DNA of 64,000 nucleotides from Catenulispora acidiphila DSM 44928 (GCF_000024025.1 NC_013131.1:5146001-5210000); one strand, 5' to 3'. Shown: positions 33,382-42,519, numbered from the stretch's first letter. Numbers and translations are program-made. Notes: a model not told the origin generated them from the letters alone.

Positions 33382-33594
33382 TCCGGTGTCCGGCTGCCGG
33401 ACCCGGAGCGCGGGATCGTTGCGGCAGCCGAACAAGGACCACTTGTGGCCGTCGCAGAGGTCGTAGACCGGCGCGCGCCGGCTCGGCGTGGCTGAGGCGG
33501 CCGATGCGGCGGCACTGACCGGAGCCAGCGACAGAGCGACGACGGACGCGGCGGCCAGGCGCGCGGCGCTTCGGGGGTTGATGAGTGCTCTCAT
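33286..33594 (-). CDS. Possible small secreted peptide
   Basis: A 102-codon frame beginning MRALINPRSAARLAAASVV, a convincing signal peptide that runs to about residue 34 (AAASAASA). A short mature part follows with two cysteines (DLCDGHKWSLFGC). GGAGG is only two bases before the ATG, which is closer than usual. The last 96 bp are antisense to the LPDTG protein's sorting signal and are probably not functional sequence. No family is recognised. The alternative is a chance frame, but the signal-peptide character argues for a real secreted peptide. Confidence 0.45.
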   Translation of the reverse strand: MRALINPRSAARLAAASVVALSLAPVSAAASAASATPSRRAPVYDLCDGHKWSLFGCRNDPALRVRQPDTGSGLVVGPAAGRQHGADAGEQCGQGGDGAEGC

Positions 33595-33723
33595 ACCCTC
33601 CAGGGTCCCGATCCGCCGGGCTCTATGCCGCATCCGTTGCTCCGAACGGATGATCTCGGGAATGATCACCCGCGTGGCGTGGTTCGCCACAGGAGGACTG
33701 TCGTCTCCCAGGAGGGGTGCGTA

Positions 33724-34647
33724 ATGCGGATTCTCGTTGTCGGAGCCGGAGCCACCGGCGGGTACTTCGGCGGACGGCTGGCGCAGGCCGGCCGCGACGT
33801 GACGTTCCTGGTCCGCGAGGGCCGTGCCCGCACCCTGCGAGAGCGGGGTCTGCGCATCGTCGGGCTCGGCGAGCAGACGGTGCTGGAGCCCCGGCTCGTC
33901 ACCGCCGACACCATCGACGGTCCCTACGACCTGATCCTGGTCACCGTGAAGGAGTCCGGTCTGACCGGCGCGGTCGCGGACCTGGCGCCCGCGGTCGGTC
34001 CGGACACCCTGATCGTGCCGGTGCTCAACGGGATGCGGCAGATCGACGTGCTGGTCGAGCGGTTCGGCGAGCAGGCCGTGCTCGGCGGCATCGCCTACGT
34101 CATGACCACGATCGACGCCGACGGCGACATCCTGCGCCTGGCCGGCATGCACCGCCTCGCCTACGGACGCCGCGACGGCAGCGTCGACGACCAGGTCCGC
34201 GCCGTCCACGCCGCCTTGTCCGACGCCGGGTTCGACACCGCGCTGTCCGAGCGGATCCTGGGGGCGATGTGGTCGAAGTGGACCTTCATCGCCGCGCTGG
34301 GCGCGGTCTGCGTGCTCGGCGGCGGCACCGTCGGCGAGGTCGGCGCGGTCCCCGGCGGCACGGCGCTGGCCGAGGCCGTGCTCGCCGAGGCGGCCTCGGT
34401 CGCGGCGGCGGCCGGACACCCGGTCTCGGAGCAGGAGATCGGCGTCTACCGGGGCATGCTGACCGCGCAGGGCAGCGACGACACCTCCTCGCTGTTCCGC
34501 GACCTGTCCGCCGGGCTGCCGGTCGAGGCCGAGCAGATCTTCGGCGACCTGGTGGCGCGCGCCGAGGCGCTGGACGTCGCCGTGCCCTCGCTGGCGGCGG
34601 TGGCGGTCCGGCTCCGGGTGCACAATGCGCGCGTGGCCAAGGAGTAG
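33724..34647 (+). CDS. Ketopantoate reductase-like protein (PanE/ApbA family)
   Basis: A 307-residue NADPH-dependent 2-dehydropantoate 2-reductase family protein. The dinucleotide motif is ILVVGAGATGGYFGGRLAQAG (residues ~3-23), and PVLNGMRQID near 100 is the substrate loop. The catalytic lysine lies in MWSKWTFIAAL near 180, and the C-terminal helical domain is complete. It could make pantoate for coenzyme A, but such paralogues also reduce other 2-keto acids, and no other pan gene is nearby. AGGAGGGG lies eight bases before the ATG. It is followed by a YbhN-like membrane protein gene. Confidence 0.88.
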   Translation: MRILVVGAGATGGYFGGRLAQAGRDVTFLVREGRARTLRERGLRIVGLGEQTVLEPRLVTADTIDGPYDLILVTVKESGLTGAVADLAPAVGPDTLIVPVLNGMRQIDVLVERFGEQAVLGGIAYVMTTIDADGDILRLAGMHRLAYGRRDGSVDDQVRAVHAALSDAGFDTALSERILGAMWSKWTFIAALGAVCVLGGGTVGEVGAVPGGTALAEAVLAEAASVAAAAGHPVSEQEIGVYRGMLTAQGSDDTSSLFRDLSAGLPVEAEQIFGDLVARAEALDVAVPSLAAVAVRLRVHNARVAKE

Positions 34648-34743
34648 TCGGCGTCTCCTAGACCGGCGTGATTGGTTAGCCTCCTTCCTTATCAGGGGTG
34701 TTCTTGTCAAGGCACTCTTGGCAGGGACGGAGGGGGCTTCGTT

Positions 34744-35814
34744 GTGGGGAAGGTCGGTGGCCGGGGGCGGCGCGCGGCCGGGGTGCTGATTCCGGTGGCG
34801 GTGTGCGTGGCGGCGTTCGGATGGGGGCTGCCCAAGCTCGCGCCGTATCACGGGGTGCTGAGCACCCTTCGAGAGCTGACATCCGGATGGGCAGTCCTGG
34901 TCCTGGCCGCCGCTGCGGTGAACCTGCTGGCCAACTGGCTGTTCATCGCCGCCGCGATCCCCGGGCTGCCGCTGCGGCGCGCGGCGGCGGTGAATCTGGC
35001 CTCGACCGCCGTGGCGAACACGGTCCCGGCCGGCGGCGCGGTGTCGGTCGGCGTGAGCTGGCGGATGCTGTCCAGCTGGGGACTGAGCCGCCGCTCGTTC
35101 GCGGTCTACACCGGGGTCACCGGCGTGTGGAGCACGCTGGCCAAGCTGGCGACGCCCTCGGCGGTGGTGCTGGTGCTGGCCGCCAGCGGACGGCTGACCT
35201 CCGGGAACGGCGCCGTGGCGACCCTGTGCCTGGGCGCGGCCATCTGCGCCGGGGCGTTCGTCGCCGGGGTGGTGCTGGTGCGCCGGTCCCTGCGTGACGA
35301 GCGCGCGGCGCAAGCCGTCGGCCGCGGGGCGCAGCGCTGGGCCGACCGCCTGTTCCGCCTGGTGCGACGCACCGCACCGACCACCATCGCCGCCGCGGTG
35401 GTGCGCTTCCGCGACGACGCGGTGGAACTCCTGCGGGTACGCAGCCGCCGCCTGACGCTGGCCAGCATCGGCAACGACCTGGGCTGGCTGCTGGTGTTCC
35501 AGACATGCCTGCTGGCCTGCGGAGTACCGCAGTCGCAGGTGCCCTGGAGCCGCTGCCTGGCCGGGTTCGCACTGGCGCGCGTGCTCTCGGCGGTCCCGGT
35601 GACGCCGGGCGGCGTCGGCGTGATCGAGATCGGACTGACCGCCTATCTCGCAGCCGGTCTGGCGGCGCCCGAGACAGCGCGCGTCACGGCGGCGGTGCTG
35701 CTGGCGCGAGCACTGACATACGTGCTGCCGATCTTGTTGGGACCGCTGGCTTATGCCGGGTGGCGGCTGCGGCGGCCGACTCCGGGTGTGGAGTCGGCCG
35801 CCGCTGACGGTTAG
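34744..35814 (+). CDS. YbhN-like membrane protein (lysylphosphatidylglycerol synthase TM region)
   Basis: A 356-residue multi-helix membrane protein of the lysylphosphatidylglycerol synthetase transmembrane family (UPF0104/YbhN). It has the family motifs NLLANWLFIAAAIPGLPLRRA, ANTVPAGGAVSVGVSWRML and VPVTPGGVGVIEIGL, which form the flippase-like core. No synthase domain is attached, so a lipid-translocation or cell-envelope role is likely. The GTG at 34744 follows an AGGGGG site and gives the first helix its usual position. An earlier in-frame start at 34672 adds only a poor, Cys-containing leader. It ends 20 bp before the convergent ABC ATPase gene. Confidence 0.82.
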   Translation: MGKVGGRGRRAAGVLIPVAVCVAAFGWGLPKLAPYHGVLSTLRELTSGWAVLVLAAAAVNLLANWLFIAAAIPGLPLRRAAAVNLASTAVANTVPAGGAVSVGVSWRMLSSWGLSRRSFAVYTGVTGVWSTLAKLATPSAVVLVLAASGRLTSGNGAVATLCLGAAICAGAFVAGVVLVRRSLRDERAAQAVGRGAQRWADRLFRLVRRTAPTTIAAAVVRFRDDAVELLRVRSRRLTLASIGNDLGWLLVFQTCLLACGVPQSQVPWSRCLAGFALARVLSAVPVTPGGVGVIEIGLTAYLAAGLAAPETARVTAAVLLARALTYVLPILLGPLAYAGWRLRRPTPGVESAAADG

Positions 35815-35834
35815 GCGGGCGCCAAGCCGGTGGC

Positions 35835-37847
35835 TCAGACCACTGCTGCCGCCAGCGCCTCGCGTCGGCGCAGCCGCTGGGCTCGGGCTGCCGCCGGGTC
35901 GACGATCGGGACGGCGTTCAGGAGGGTGCGGGTGTACTCGTGCTGGGGGGACTGGAACAGGGTTGCGGCGTCGGCGAGTTCGACGATCTTGCCGTAGCGC
36001 ATCACTGCTACGCGGTCGGCGACTTGGCGGACCACGGCCAGGTCGTGGGCGACGAAGACCAGGGTGAGGCCGTATTCCTGCTGGACGTCGCGCAGGAGAT
36101 CCAGGATCACGGCTTGCGTGGAGACGTCCAGGGACGCCACTGGTTCGTCGCAGACCAGGAGTTTCGGGCGCAGGGCTAGGGCGCGGGCTATGCCGACGCG
36201 TTGGCGCATGCCGCCGGAGAACTCGTGGGGGAAGCGGTCGTAGGACGCGGGGTCCAGGCCGACCTTGGTCATGAGGTCGGCGACGGTCGCGCGGATCTCA
36301 GAGTCCGAGGACTGTCCGGCGATGCGCAGGGGATCGGCGATGGTCTCGCCGACCGAGCGGCGCGGGTTGAGCGAGGACAGCGGGTCCTGGAAGACCATCT
36401 GCAGGTCGCGGCGCAGTGGCCGCAGCCGGCGCTCGTCGAGGGCGGAGATGTCGGTGCCGCTGAAGACCACGCGCCCCGCCGAGGGCTCCAGCAGCCGCAC
36501 GAGCATGCGCGCCAGGGTGGTCTTGCCGCTGCCGCTCTCGCCGACCAGGCCGAGGGTCTCGCCGGCGCGCAGCTCCAGGCTGACGCCGTCCACCGCGCGA
36601 AGCGGCTCGGTCCGGCGCCCGAAGACGGCGCCGCCGCGGCGATAGTGCTTGGCGACGTCTTCGATGCGGACCAGCGCCTCATCTGGACGCGGCGAGTCGG
36701 CAGCCGACGAATCGGCAGCCACCGGATTGGCAACCACCGGGTTGGCAACCACCGAGTCGGCAGCCGACGAGCTGGCAGCCACCGAGTCGGCGGCCACCGG
36801 GCTGGCAGTCAAGGAATCAGCAGCCACCAGGCTGGCAGCCAACGAATCGGTAGCCGACGAATCGGCAGCCACCGAATCAGCCGTCACCGAATCGGCAGCC
36901 GACGAATCGGCAGCCACCGAGCCGGCAGCCACCGAATCAGCCGTCACCGAATCGGCAGCCACCGAGCCGGCAGCCACCGAACCGGCGTCCCCGCCCCCCG
37001 ACACCCGAACCCGCTCCGGCAGCGGCGAATCCAACCGCGGCATCGCCGCCAGCAGCCCTTGCGTATAGGCATGCTGCGGATCCAGCAGCACCTGCTCCGC
37101 CGAGCCGGTCTCCACCGCCGCGCCCTCGTGCATCACCACGACCTCGTCGGCGGTGCCGGCGACCACGCCGAGGTCGTGGCTGATCAGGACCAGCGCCATG
37201 CCGGTCTCGGCGCGGACCTCGTCGAGCAGGTCCAGGATCTGTGCCTGGACCGTCACGTCCAGCGCGGTCGTCGGCTCGTCGGCGACCAGCACCGCCGGAC
37301 GGCAGGCCAGGGCCATGGCGATCAGCGCGCGCTGGCGCATGCCGCCGGAGAACTCGTGCGGGTGCGCGCGGTAGCGGCGTCCGGCGTCGGGGATGCGGAC
37401 CTGCTGCAGGACCTCGATCGTGCGGGCGCGGGCCTCGGTGCGGGAGGCCTTGGTGTGCAGGCGGTAGACCTCGGATATCTGGTCGCCGATGGTGTGGAAG
37501 GGGTCCAGGGCGGTCAGCGGGTCCTGGAAGACCATGGCGATCTTGGAGGCGCGCAGCTTGCGGACCTCGGTGTCGGTCGCCGAGACCAGGTCCACGCCGT
37601 CGACCAGGACCTGGCCGGAGACCCGGGCCGAGGTGCCGCGGTGCAGGCCGAGCAGGGACAGCGCGGTGGCGCTCTTGCCCGAGCCGGACTGGCCGACGAT
37701 GCCCAGCGCCGCGCCGGTGCGGACCGTGAAGTCCAGGTCCTTGACCGCGTGCGTGACACCGCCGCCGCGGACCGGGAAGTCGATGCTCAGGCCCTTGACC
37801 TCCAGCACCGGGTTCGCCGCGGTCGTGCCGGCGTTCGTCGCGGTCAT
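35835..37847 (-). CDS. Fused dual ATPase of a peptide ABC importer
   Basis: A 670-residue protein carrying two complete ABC ATPase modules in one chain, equivalent to DppD plus DppF. Module 1 (~14-283) has [28 protein letters not shown] and ISHD. Module 2 (~390-655) has [29 protein letters not shown] and VAHD. Between them lies a ~100-residue linker of repeating Ala-Asp-Ser-Val-Ala pentapeptides encoded by a 15-bp minisatellite. The start overlaps the upstream permease stop (ATGA). It completes the minus-strand peptide importer. Confidence 0.92.
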   Translation of the reverse strand: MTATNAGTTAANPVLEVKGLSIDFPVRGGGVTHAVKDLDFTVRTGAALGIVGQSGSGKSATALSLLGLHRGTSARVSGQVLVDGVDLVSATDTEVRKLRASKIAMVFQDPLTALDPFHTIGDQISEVYRLHTKASRTEARARTIEVLQQVRIPDAGRRYRAHPHEFSGGMRQRALIAMALACRPAVLVADEPTTALDVTVQAQILDLLDEVRAETGMALVLISHDLGVVAGTADEVVVMHEGAAVETGSAEQVLLDPQHAYTQGLLAAMPRLDSPLPERVRVSGGGDAGSVAAGSVAADSVTADSVAAGSVAADSSAADSVTADSVAADSSATDSLAASLVAADSLTASPVAADSVAASSSAADSVVANPVVANPVAADSSAADSPRPDEALVRIEDVAKHYRRGGAVFGRRTEPLRAVDGVSLELRAGETLGLVGESGSGKTTLARMLVRLLEPSAGRVVFSGTDISALDERRLRPLRRDLQMVFQDPLSSLNPRRSVGETIADPLRIAGQSSDSEIRATVADLMTKVGLDPASYDRFPHEFSGGMRQRVGIARALALRPKLLVCDEPVASLDVSTQAVILDLLRDVQQEYGLTLVFVAHDLAVVRQVADRVAVMRYGKIVELADAATLFQSPQHEYTRTLLNAVPIVDPAAARAQRLRRREALAAAVV
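36694..36990. repeat. 15-bp minisatellite coding the ATPase linker (~20 units)
   Basis: Twenty successive 15-bp units close to GAATCGGCAGCCACC (plus strand) keep the reading frame of the fused ATPase and encode five-residue repeats. Variants such as GAATCAGCCGTCACC recur in the same order, showing block duplication. Unit number can change without breaking the frame. Confidence 0.92.
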
Positions 37848-38833
37848 GCCAGCTCCACTCGGGGGTCGATCGCCGCGTACAGGATGTCGGCCGCGGCGTT
37901 GGCCAGGACGTAGACCGCGCCGGCGGTGAGCGTCACGCCGACGATCACCGGCAGGTCGGTGCTGCCGACCGCGCTGACCAGCGCCTGGCCGATGCCCGGC
38001 AGGCCGAACATGGTCTCGGTGAGCACCGCGGAGGTCATGATCCCGGCCAGGTCGATGGCGGCCATCGTGACCAGCGGGGTGAGTGCGCCGCGCAGCACGT
38101 GCCCGGTGATGACGCGCCGCTCGGGCAGGCCGTAGGCGCGCGCCGTGCGGACGTGGTCCTCCCCGAGCGTCTCCAGCGTCTGGGCCCGGGTCATGCGCGC
38201 GTAGGCGGCGGCCTGGATCAGCGCCAGCGCGAACCACGGGAGCAGCAGGTTCTGTGCCCAGCCGGCAGGGTCCTGCGTCAGCGGCACGTACGTCGGGAAC
38301 GGCAGCCACTGCAGGTCGGCGCAGAACACGATGAGCAGTACCAGCGCCACCAGGAACACCGGGGTGGCGTAGCCGACCAGGATGACGGCGTTCAGCCCGT
38401 GGTCCAGCCAGCGCCGCCGGCTCAGGACCGTGACCAGCCCGGCGCCGATGCCCAGCAGCAGCGACAGCGCCATCGCGCCGAGCGCCAGCGAGGCCGAGAC
38501 CGGCAGCGCGGTGCTCAGGATCGTGGTCACCGGCTGGTCGGTGGCGAAGGAGTAGCCCAGGCACGGCGCGGGGCAGTGCTGGACGCTGGGCCCGGAGGAG
38601 AAGTCGCGTCCGGCGAAGATGGCGTGCAGGAAGGACAGGTACTGGTCCGCCAGCGGCCTGTCCAGTCCCATCGAGGACTTCACGACCGCCAGCCGGTCCG
38701 GCGTGCAGCCCTTGCCGCAGGCCAGCAGCGCCGGGTCGGAGGGTCCGGCGTAGAAGAGCCCGTAGACGATCGCCGACAGCGCCAGCAGCACGATCGCCGC
38801 GCCGATGATCCGGCGGACCAGGTAGCCGATCAC
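37844..38833 (-). CDS. Peptide ABC transporter permease, DppB-like
   Basis: A 329-residue DppB-type permease. It starts with the typical IGYLVRRIIGAAIVLLALSAIVYG helix. Its outer loop is cysteine-containing (LLACGKGCTPDRLAVVKSSMG, with CPAPC further on), which is unusual for the family and could form disulphides. The coupling loop is RTARAYGLPERRVITGHVLRG. It starts at a GTG that overlaps the DppC-like gene's stop (GTGA) and ends overlapping the fused ATPase start (ATGA), so three genes are strictly coupled. This is the second such importer in the window. Confidence 0.92.
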   Translation of the reverse strand: MIGYLVRRIIGAAIVLLALSAIVYGLFYAGPSDPALLACGKGCTPDRLAVVKSSMGLDRPLADQYLSFLHAIFAGRDFSSGPSVQHCPAPCLGYSFATDQPVTTILSTALPVSASLALGAMALSLLLGIGAGLVTVLSRRRWLDHGLNAVILVGYATPVFLVALVLLIVFCADLQWLPFPTYVPLTQDPAGWAQNLLLPWFALALIQAAAYARMTRAQTLETLGEDHVRTARAYGLPERRVITGHVLRGALTPLVTMAAIDLAGIMTSAVLTETMFGLPGIGQALVSAVGSTDLPVIVGVTLTAGAVYVLANAAADILYAAIDPRVELA

Positions 38834-39792
38834 GGCGCGACCTCCGTGTTGCGCGGGTCCAGGGTCCGGCGGACCCCGTCGGCCAGCAGCGTGAACGCCA
38901 GCAGGGTCAGGAACAGCGCGCCGCCGGGGACGAGCACGTACATCACGTCCGGCCGGAACCACGTCGTGCCGGCCGAGAGCATCTGTCCCCAGGACGGCGT
39001 CGGCGGCCGCACCCCGACGCCCAGGAACGACAGCCCGGCCTCGGAGATCATGTTCGTCGGCACCAGCAGCGCGGCGTAGGTCAGGATCGGCGTCACCAGC
39101 CCGGGCAGGATCTCCCGCCGGGCCACGCGCAGCGGCGGCGCGCCGGAGAGCTTGGCGGCGGCCACGTAATCGCGGGTGCGCAGCGACAGCGCCTGCCCGC
39201 GCGCGAGCCGTGCGGTACTGCCCCAGCCGAGCACGGCGATGACCACGGCGAGGATCAGCGGCCGCGGCACCGAGCCCGGGACGATCGCCATCAGCCCGAT
39301 CGCGAACAGCACCGACGGGAACGCCAGCGTCAGGTCGGTCAGCCGCGACAGCACGGCGTCGGTGGCCCGCCCGCCGAGTCCGGCGGCGATGCCGACCGAG
39401 ACCCCGATCAGCACCTGCAGCACGGTGGCGCCGAGCGCGACGCCCAGGGAGATCCGGGCGCCGTAGACGAGCCGCGCGAACAGATCGCGGCCGGTCTGCG
39501 GCTCCACGCCGAACCAGTGGCTCGCGCTGATCCCGCCGAGCGAGCCCAGGGGAGTGCCGCCGCTGGCGGAGTCGACCAGCTCCGGGTGCAGGGAGGTGGT
39601 GTTCTGGCCCTCCAGGGCGGTCAGCAGCGGCGCGAAGAGCGCGACCAGCACCATCACCGCGATGATGGCCATGCCGGTAGCGGCGGCCTTGTCCTTGCGC
39701 AGGCGCCGCCACAGCGCGCCGCGGCTGCGGGGGACGGGCAGCGGCGGCGACGACGGGCCGGAGCCCGCCGCCGCCTCGGTGAGGATGGTCAA
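38830..39792 (-). CDS. Peptide ABC transporter permease, DppC-like
   Basis: A 320-residue DppC-type permease. It has a cytoplasmic N-terminus of ~35 residues, a first helix near 40-60, the motif HWFGVEPQTGRDLFARLVYGAR typical of the family, four to five more helices, and the coupling loop YVAAAKLSGAPPLRVARREILP. The only suitable start is a TTG at 39792, ten bases after the binding-protein stop. TAAGG overlapping that stop serves as ribosome site, suggesting reduced or coupled translation initiation. It overlaps the downstream permease by four bases. Confidence 0.9.
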   Translation of the reverse strand: MTILTEAAAGSGPSSPPLPVPRSRGALWRRLRKDKAAATGMAIIAVMVLVALFAPLLTALEGQNTTSLHPELVDSASGGTPLGSLGGISASHWFGVEPQTGRDLFARLVYGARISLGVALGATVLQVLIGVSVGIAAGLGGRATDAVLSRLTDLTLAFPSVLFAIGLMAIVPGSVPRPLILAVVIAVLGWGSTARLARGQALSLRTRDYVAAAKLSGAPPLRVARREILPGLVTPILTYAALLVPTNMISEAGLSFLGVGVRPPTPSWGQMLSAGTTWFRPDVMYVLVPGGALFLTLLAFTLLADGVRRTLDPRNTEVAP

Positions 39793-39802
39793 CGCAGCGG
39801 CC

Positions 39803-41515
39803 TTACTTGACCGACACGCGGGCCAGGTCGTACTGGCCGCGCCAGCCGTCCGGCACCGCGTCCTTGACGTTCTTGCCGAACAGGTAGACGTCCTTCTCGT
39901 AGAACAGCGGCACGGTCAGCGCCTGCTGCCCGAGCTTGGCGTCCAGCGCGCCCCAGCGGGCCTGCGCCTGCGCCGGGTCGGTGATCGCGTTGATCGCGTC
40001 GATCTCGGCGTTCACGCCCGGGTCGTTCAGCTGCGCCATGTTGAAGTTGCCGCCGCTGTCGATGATCTCGCGGCCGTCGAAGATCGGGATCAGGAACGGC
40101 GCGCCGGAGGGCCAGTCGGCGCCCCAGTACTGCAGCGAGACGCCGGGCTCGCTGCTGGGCTTGCCGGTGACGTCCTGGTAGCTGTCGTCGTCCACCGGGT
40201 TCAGCTTCACCGTGATGCCGGCCGCCTTCAGCGCGTCCTGGATCGCGGTGGCCTCCTTCGGCCCGAGGTTGTTGGCGTCGTCGGACTGGTGGAACAGCGT
40301 GATCGTCAGGCCGTTGGGATACCCCGCCTGCGCCAGCAGATCCTTGGCCTTCGCCGCGTCCCCGGTCGCGCCGGCCGGGAAGTCGTCGTAGGGCTGGTAG
40401 CCCAGCGCCTTCTGCGGCGGCAGGAAGGTGGTCGAGGCGCCGGCCACGGCGGTGCCGCCGGCGGCGTTGACCGCGGTGGTGCGGTTGATCGCGTAGGAGA
40501 CCGCCTCGCGGACGCGGATGTCGTCGAACGGCTTCACCTTGGTGTTGAACGCCAGGTAGGTCGTCGCCGGGAACTCGCCGCGCGCCACCCGCTTGGCCAG
40601 CGAGGGGTTGCTGTTCAGCTGCGCCAGCTGGTCCGGGCCGATGGTGGCGTCGGTGGTGACGGCGTTCGCGTCCTGGCCGCTGCCGGTGGCGATGCGCTGG
40701 TTGATGACCGCGGGGTTCAGACCAGAGGTGACGTCGATCTTGTCCGGGCACGCGTAGCGCAGCGGGTCGCTGGCGGCGGACCAGTGCGGGTTGCGGACCA
40801 GGTCCAGCGTCTTGCCCTTGTCGTAGCTGGCGACCATGTAGGGCCCGGAGGAGATCGGGTGCTTGTCGTAGTTGACGCCGGTGTCCTTGGCCTTGGGCAC
40901 CGGGGCGAACTGCGTGGCGGTGGCCAGCAGCGGGAAGTCGCCCTCGGGCTTGCGCAGGTGGAAGATGATCGTCTTGGCGTCCGGGGTCTCGATCGCCGCG
41001 ATACCGTTCGGGTCCTTGTACGGGCCCTGATAGTTCGAGGCGTCGACCAGCCAGTCGCGCAGGTACGGGGCGCCGCCGGGCAGTTCGGGGGCGAAGGAGC
41101 GCTCGATGCCGTACTTGACGTCCTGCGCGGTGATCGGCGTGCCGTCCTCGAAGAAGATGTCGCTCTTAAGGTGGTAGGTCCACGTCTTCGCGCCGTCGCT
41201 CGGCGTGCCGAGGTCGGTGGCCAGGTCCGGCGCGGGCTTGGCGCCGTCCTGCCCGGGCTGCCGGTTGCGCGTGGTGAGCGTGCGGAACAGTAGCGAGGGG
41301 ATGTTGCCGCCGCCGGAGGTGTAGATCCGCGCCGGGTCCATCTTGCTGATGCTGTCCTGATTCAGGACTTCCAGGGTGCCGCCCTGGCAGGTCTTGGGGT
41401 CGAAGGCGGCCGAACCGGCGGTGCCGGTCGAGGTGTGGCCCGCTGACGACGAGCACGCGGCCGCCCCCGCGGCGACCAGCGCCAGGGCAGCCGAAAGGAC
41501 GGCTATTCTCCGCAT
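39803..41515 (-). CDS. Peptide ABC transporter substrate-binding lipoprotein
   Basis: A 570-residue family 5 solute-binding lipoprotein. Its signal peptide ends in the lipobox VAAGAAAC, with the lipid-modified cysteine at residue 21. Family features follow: PDLATDLGTPSDGAKTWTYHL (the 'PxLAxSWExSxDG' region), DVKYGIERSFAPE and AVSYAINRTTAV. It captures peptides or similar solutes for the three downstream minus-strand genes. The ATG at 41515 follows GGAGAGG by seven bases. The 127-nt leader between it and the upstream leader peptide contains an inverted repeat that could act as an attenuator. Confidence 0.92.
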   Translation of the reverse strand: MRRIAVLSAALALVAAGAAACSSSAGHTSTGTAGSAAFDPKTCQGGTLEVLNQDSISKMDPARIYTSGGGNIPSLLFRTLTTRNRQPGQDGAKPAPDLATDLGTPSDGAKTWTYHLKSDIFFEDGTPITAQDVKYGIERSFAPELPGGAPYLRDWLVDASNYQGPYKDPNGIAAIETPDAKTIIFHLRKPEGDFPLLATATQFAPVPKAKDTGVNYDKHPISSGPYMVASYDKGKTLDLVRNPHWSAASDPLRYACPDKIDVTSGLNPAVINQRIATGSGQDANAVTTDATIGPDQLAQLNSNPSLAKRVARGEFPATTYLAFNTKVKPFDDIRVREAVSYAINRTTAVNAAGGTAVAGASTTFLPPQKALGYQPYDDFPAGATGDAAKAKDLLAQAGYPNGLTITLFHQSDDANNLGPKEATAIQDALKAAGITVKLNPVDDDSYQDVTGKPSSEPGVSLQYWGADWPSGAPFLIPIFDGREIIDSGGNFNMAQLNDPGVNAEIDAINAITDPAQAQARWGALDAKLGQQALTVPLFYEKDVYLFGKNVKDAVPDGWRGQYDLARVSVK

Positions 41516-41556
41516 GGGAAAACCTCTCCGGGGAGACGAGGAAGACGAGGGAAAGC

Positions 41557-41582
41557 AGTGCGCGCCGACGCGGGCGGGCACT
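41557..41582 (-). promoter_or_regulatory. Candidate attenuator hairpin in the importer leader
   Basis: On the minus strand AGTGC/GCACT and CGCC/GGCG pair around a CGCGTC loop with one mismatch. A pyrimidine-rich run with several T's follows. It lies between the leader-peptide stop (41642) and the binding-protein start (41515), the place for a translation-controlled attenuator. Confidence 0.4.
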
Positions 41583-41641
41583 GAGGAGAAGCGAAGCGCT
41601 TGAGCACAGGGGTCCGCGGCAGATCGCGCGGAGAGGGCCGG

Positions 41642-41737
41642 TTAACGGCTACAGAGGATGTCCGCGACGCAGTGGTTCGTCACAGCGAGCAGCGCGCGTT
41701 CCAAGAACGCCATGCGGGCCGTGATGATCGGGGACAT
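41642..41737 (-). CDS. Leader peptide of the peptide importer (31 aa, leaderless)
   Basis: A 31-codon frame, MSPIITARMAFLERALLAV followed by TNHCVADILCSR, ends 126 bases before the binding-protein start. The minus-strand promoter TTGACC (41773-41768), 18-bp spacer, TACCTT (41749-41744) puts transcription onset at or next to the A of this ATG, so translation would start from a leaderless mRNA. The paired cysteines near its end and its position in front of an ABC transporter match the known actinobacterial class of putative leader peptides that sense cysteine/sulphur supply. That functional link is an inference. The frame is open further upstream to 41896, but that part lies before the promoter. 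Confidence 0.6.
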   Translation of the reverse strand: MSPIITARMAFLERALLAVTNHCVADILCSR

Positions 41738-41743
41738 GTCTAG

Positions 41744-41773
41744 AAGGTAGGTCGGGATTCGGGCGAGGGTCAA
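41744..41773 (-). promoter_or_regulatory. Promoter of the leader peptide and importer
   Basis: On the minus strand, TTGACC (-35) and TACCTT (-10) are separated by 18 bp and end six bases before the leader-peptide ATG. This is a close match to the housekeeping actinomycete consensus and predicts a leaderless start. Confidence 0.65.
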
Positions 41774-41925
41774 ACCGGTTCGGTATATGGACAAGACCTT
41801 GATGCGATCGTTACATGGGGGTGCCCGGGCCGAGATCGTCCGACGCCGGCATCCCATGGGCATGAGGCCGTTATGCCCAGGCGATGTCAGGGTCATGCGA
41901 TTGGATCAAGCGCTTTGGCGGGCGA

Positions 41926-42504
41926 TCAGTCCCGCTGCGCGATCGGTGCCAGGGCGCTGGTGAGTTCGGCCGCGGCTTCGTGCACGTAGACCGGGAAGTC
42001 CGCGCCGTCCGGCTCCTCGGTCCAGCCGGCGAACGCGGTCCGGAACACCGCGATGCCGACGTCGGCGAGCAGCCGCGCGGCGGTGCCGGACGCGCCGCGT
42101 TCCTGAAGCGCTTCGGTCAGGGAGTCGGTGACGGCGGCGAGCTTGGTGCGCTCGCGCTCCTGGAGTTCGGCGCTGCCGGCGACGACGCGGCGGCGCTCGG
42201 GGGAGCGGGGGACGTTCCGGGCCAGGATCGTGCCGGTGTCGGCGAGTCCGGCCAGGAGCGCCTCGGCCGGACCGAGCGCGGGGTCGGCGTCGCGCACCGC
42301 TTTGGAGATGACCGCCGGCAGCCGGTCTGAGCCGGCGAACAGCACGTCGCGCTTGTCGGCGAAGTAGCGGGAGAACGTGCGGCGGGTCAGCCCGGCGTGG
42401 TCGGTGATGTCGCTGACGGTGACGTTCTCATAGCCGCGGTCCAGGAACAGCGCGAGCGCGGCCTCGCGCAGGCGGTCTTCGGCACTCGGCTCCCAGCGCG
42501 GCAT
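41926..42504 (-). CDS. TetR family transcriptional regulator
   Basis: A 192-residue TetR-type repressor. The N-terminal HTH covers residues ~8-55 (LREAALALFLDRGYENVTVSDITDHAGLTRRTFSRYFADK), with the usual all-helical ligand domain after it. It is divergent from an SDR-type gene, and two related palindromes stand between them, so it most likely represses both genes. The start is the ATG at 42504, 16 bp from the first palindrome. The effector is unknown. Confidence 0.9.
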   Translation of the reverse strand: MPRWEPSAEDRLREAALALFLDRGYENVTVSDITDHAGLTRRTFSRYFADKRDVLFAGSDRLPAVISKAVRDADPALGPAEALLAGLADTGTILARNVPRSPERRRVVAGSAELQERERTKLAAVTDSLTEALQERGASGTAARLLADVGIAVFRTAFAGWTEEPDGADFPVYVHEAAAELTSALAPIAQRD

Positions 42505-42519
42505 GGCCGCAGTCTAGCA

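Noticed and set aside
36201-37913. Plus-strand frame with striking Gly-Ser-His-Arg-Ile repeats
   Set aside because: The repeats are the reverse reading of the minisatellite in the fused ATPase linker; the frame has no start context or domain.
41642-41896. Longer 84-codon version of the leader peptide
   Set aside because: Its first 53 codons lie upstream of the predicted promoter and transcription start, and only the last 31 codons fit the leaderless layout.
41903-41922. CAAGCGCTT-type word shared with the MerR operator at 44535 and with about 41596
   Set aside because: Only short 8-10 bp matches at unrelated positions, one inside a gap after the TetR gene; not enough to call a shared regulon.
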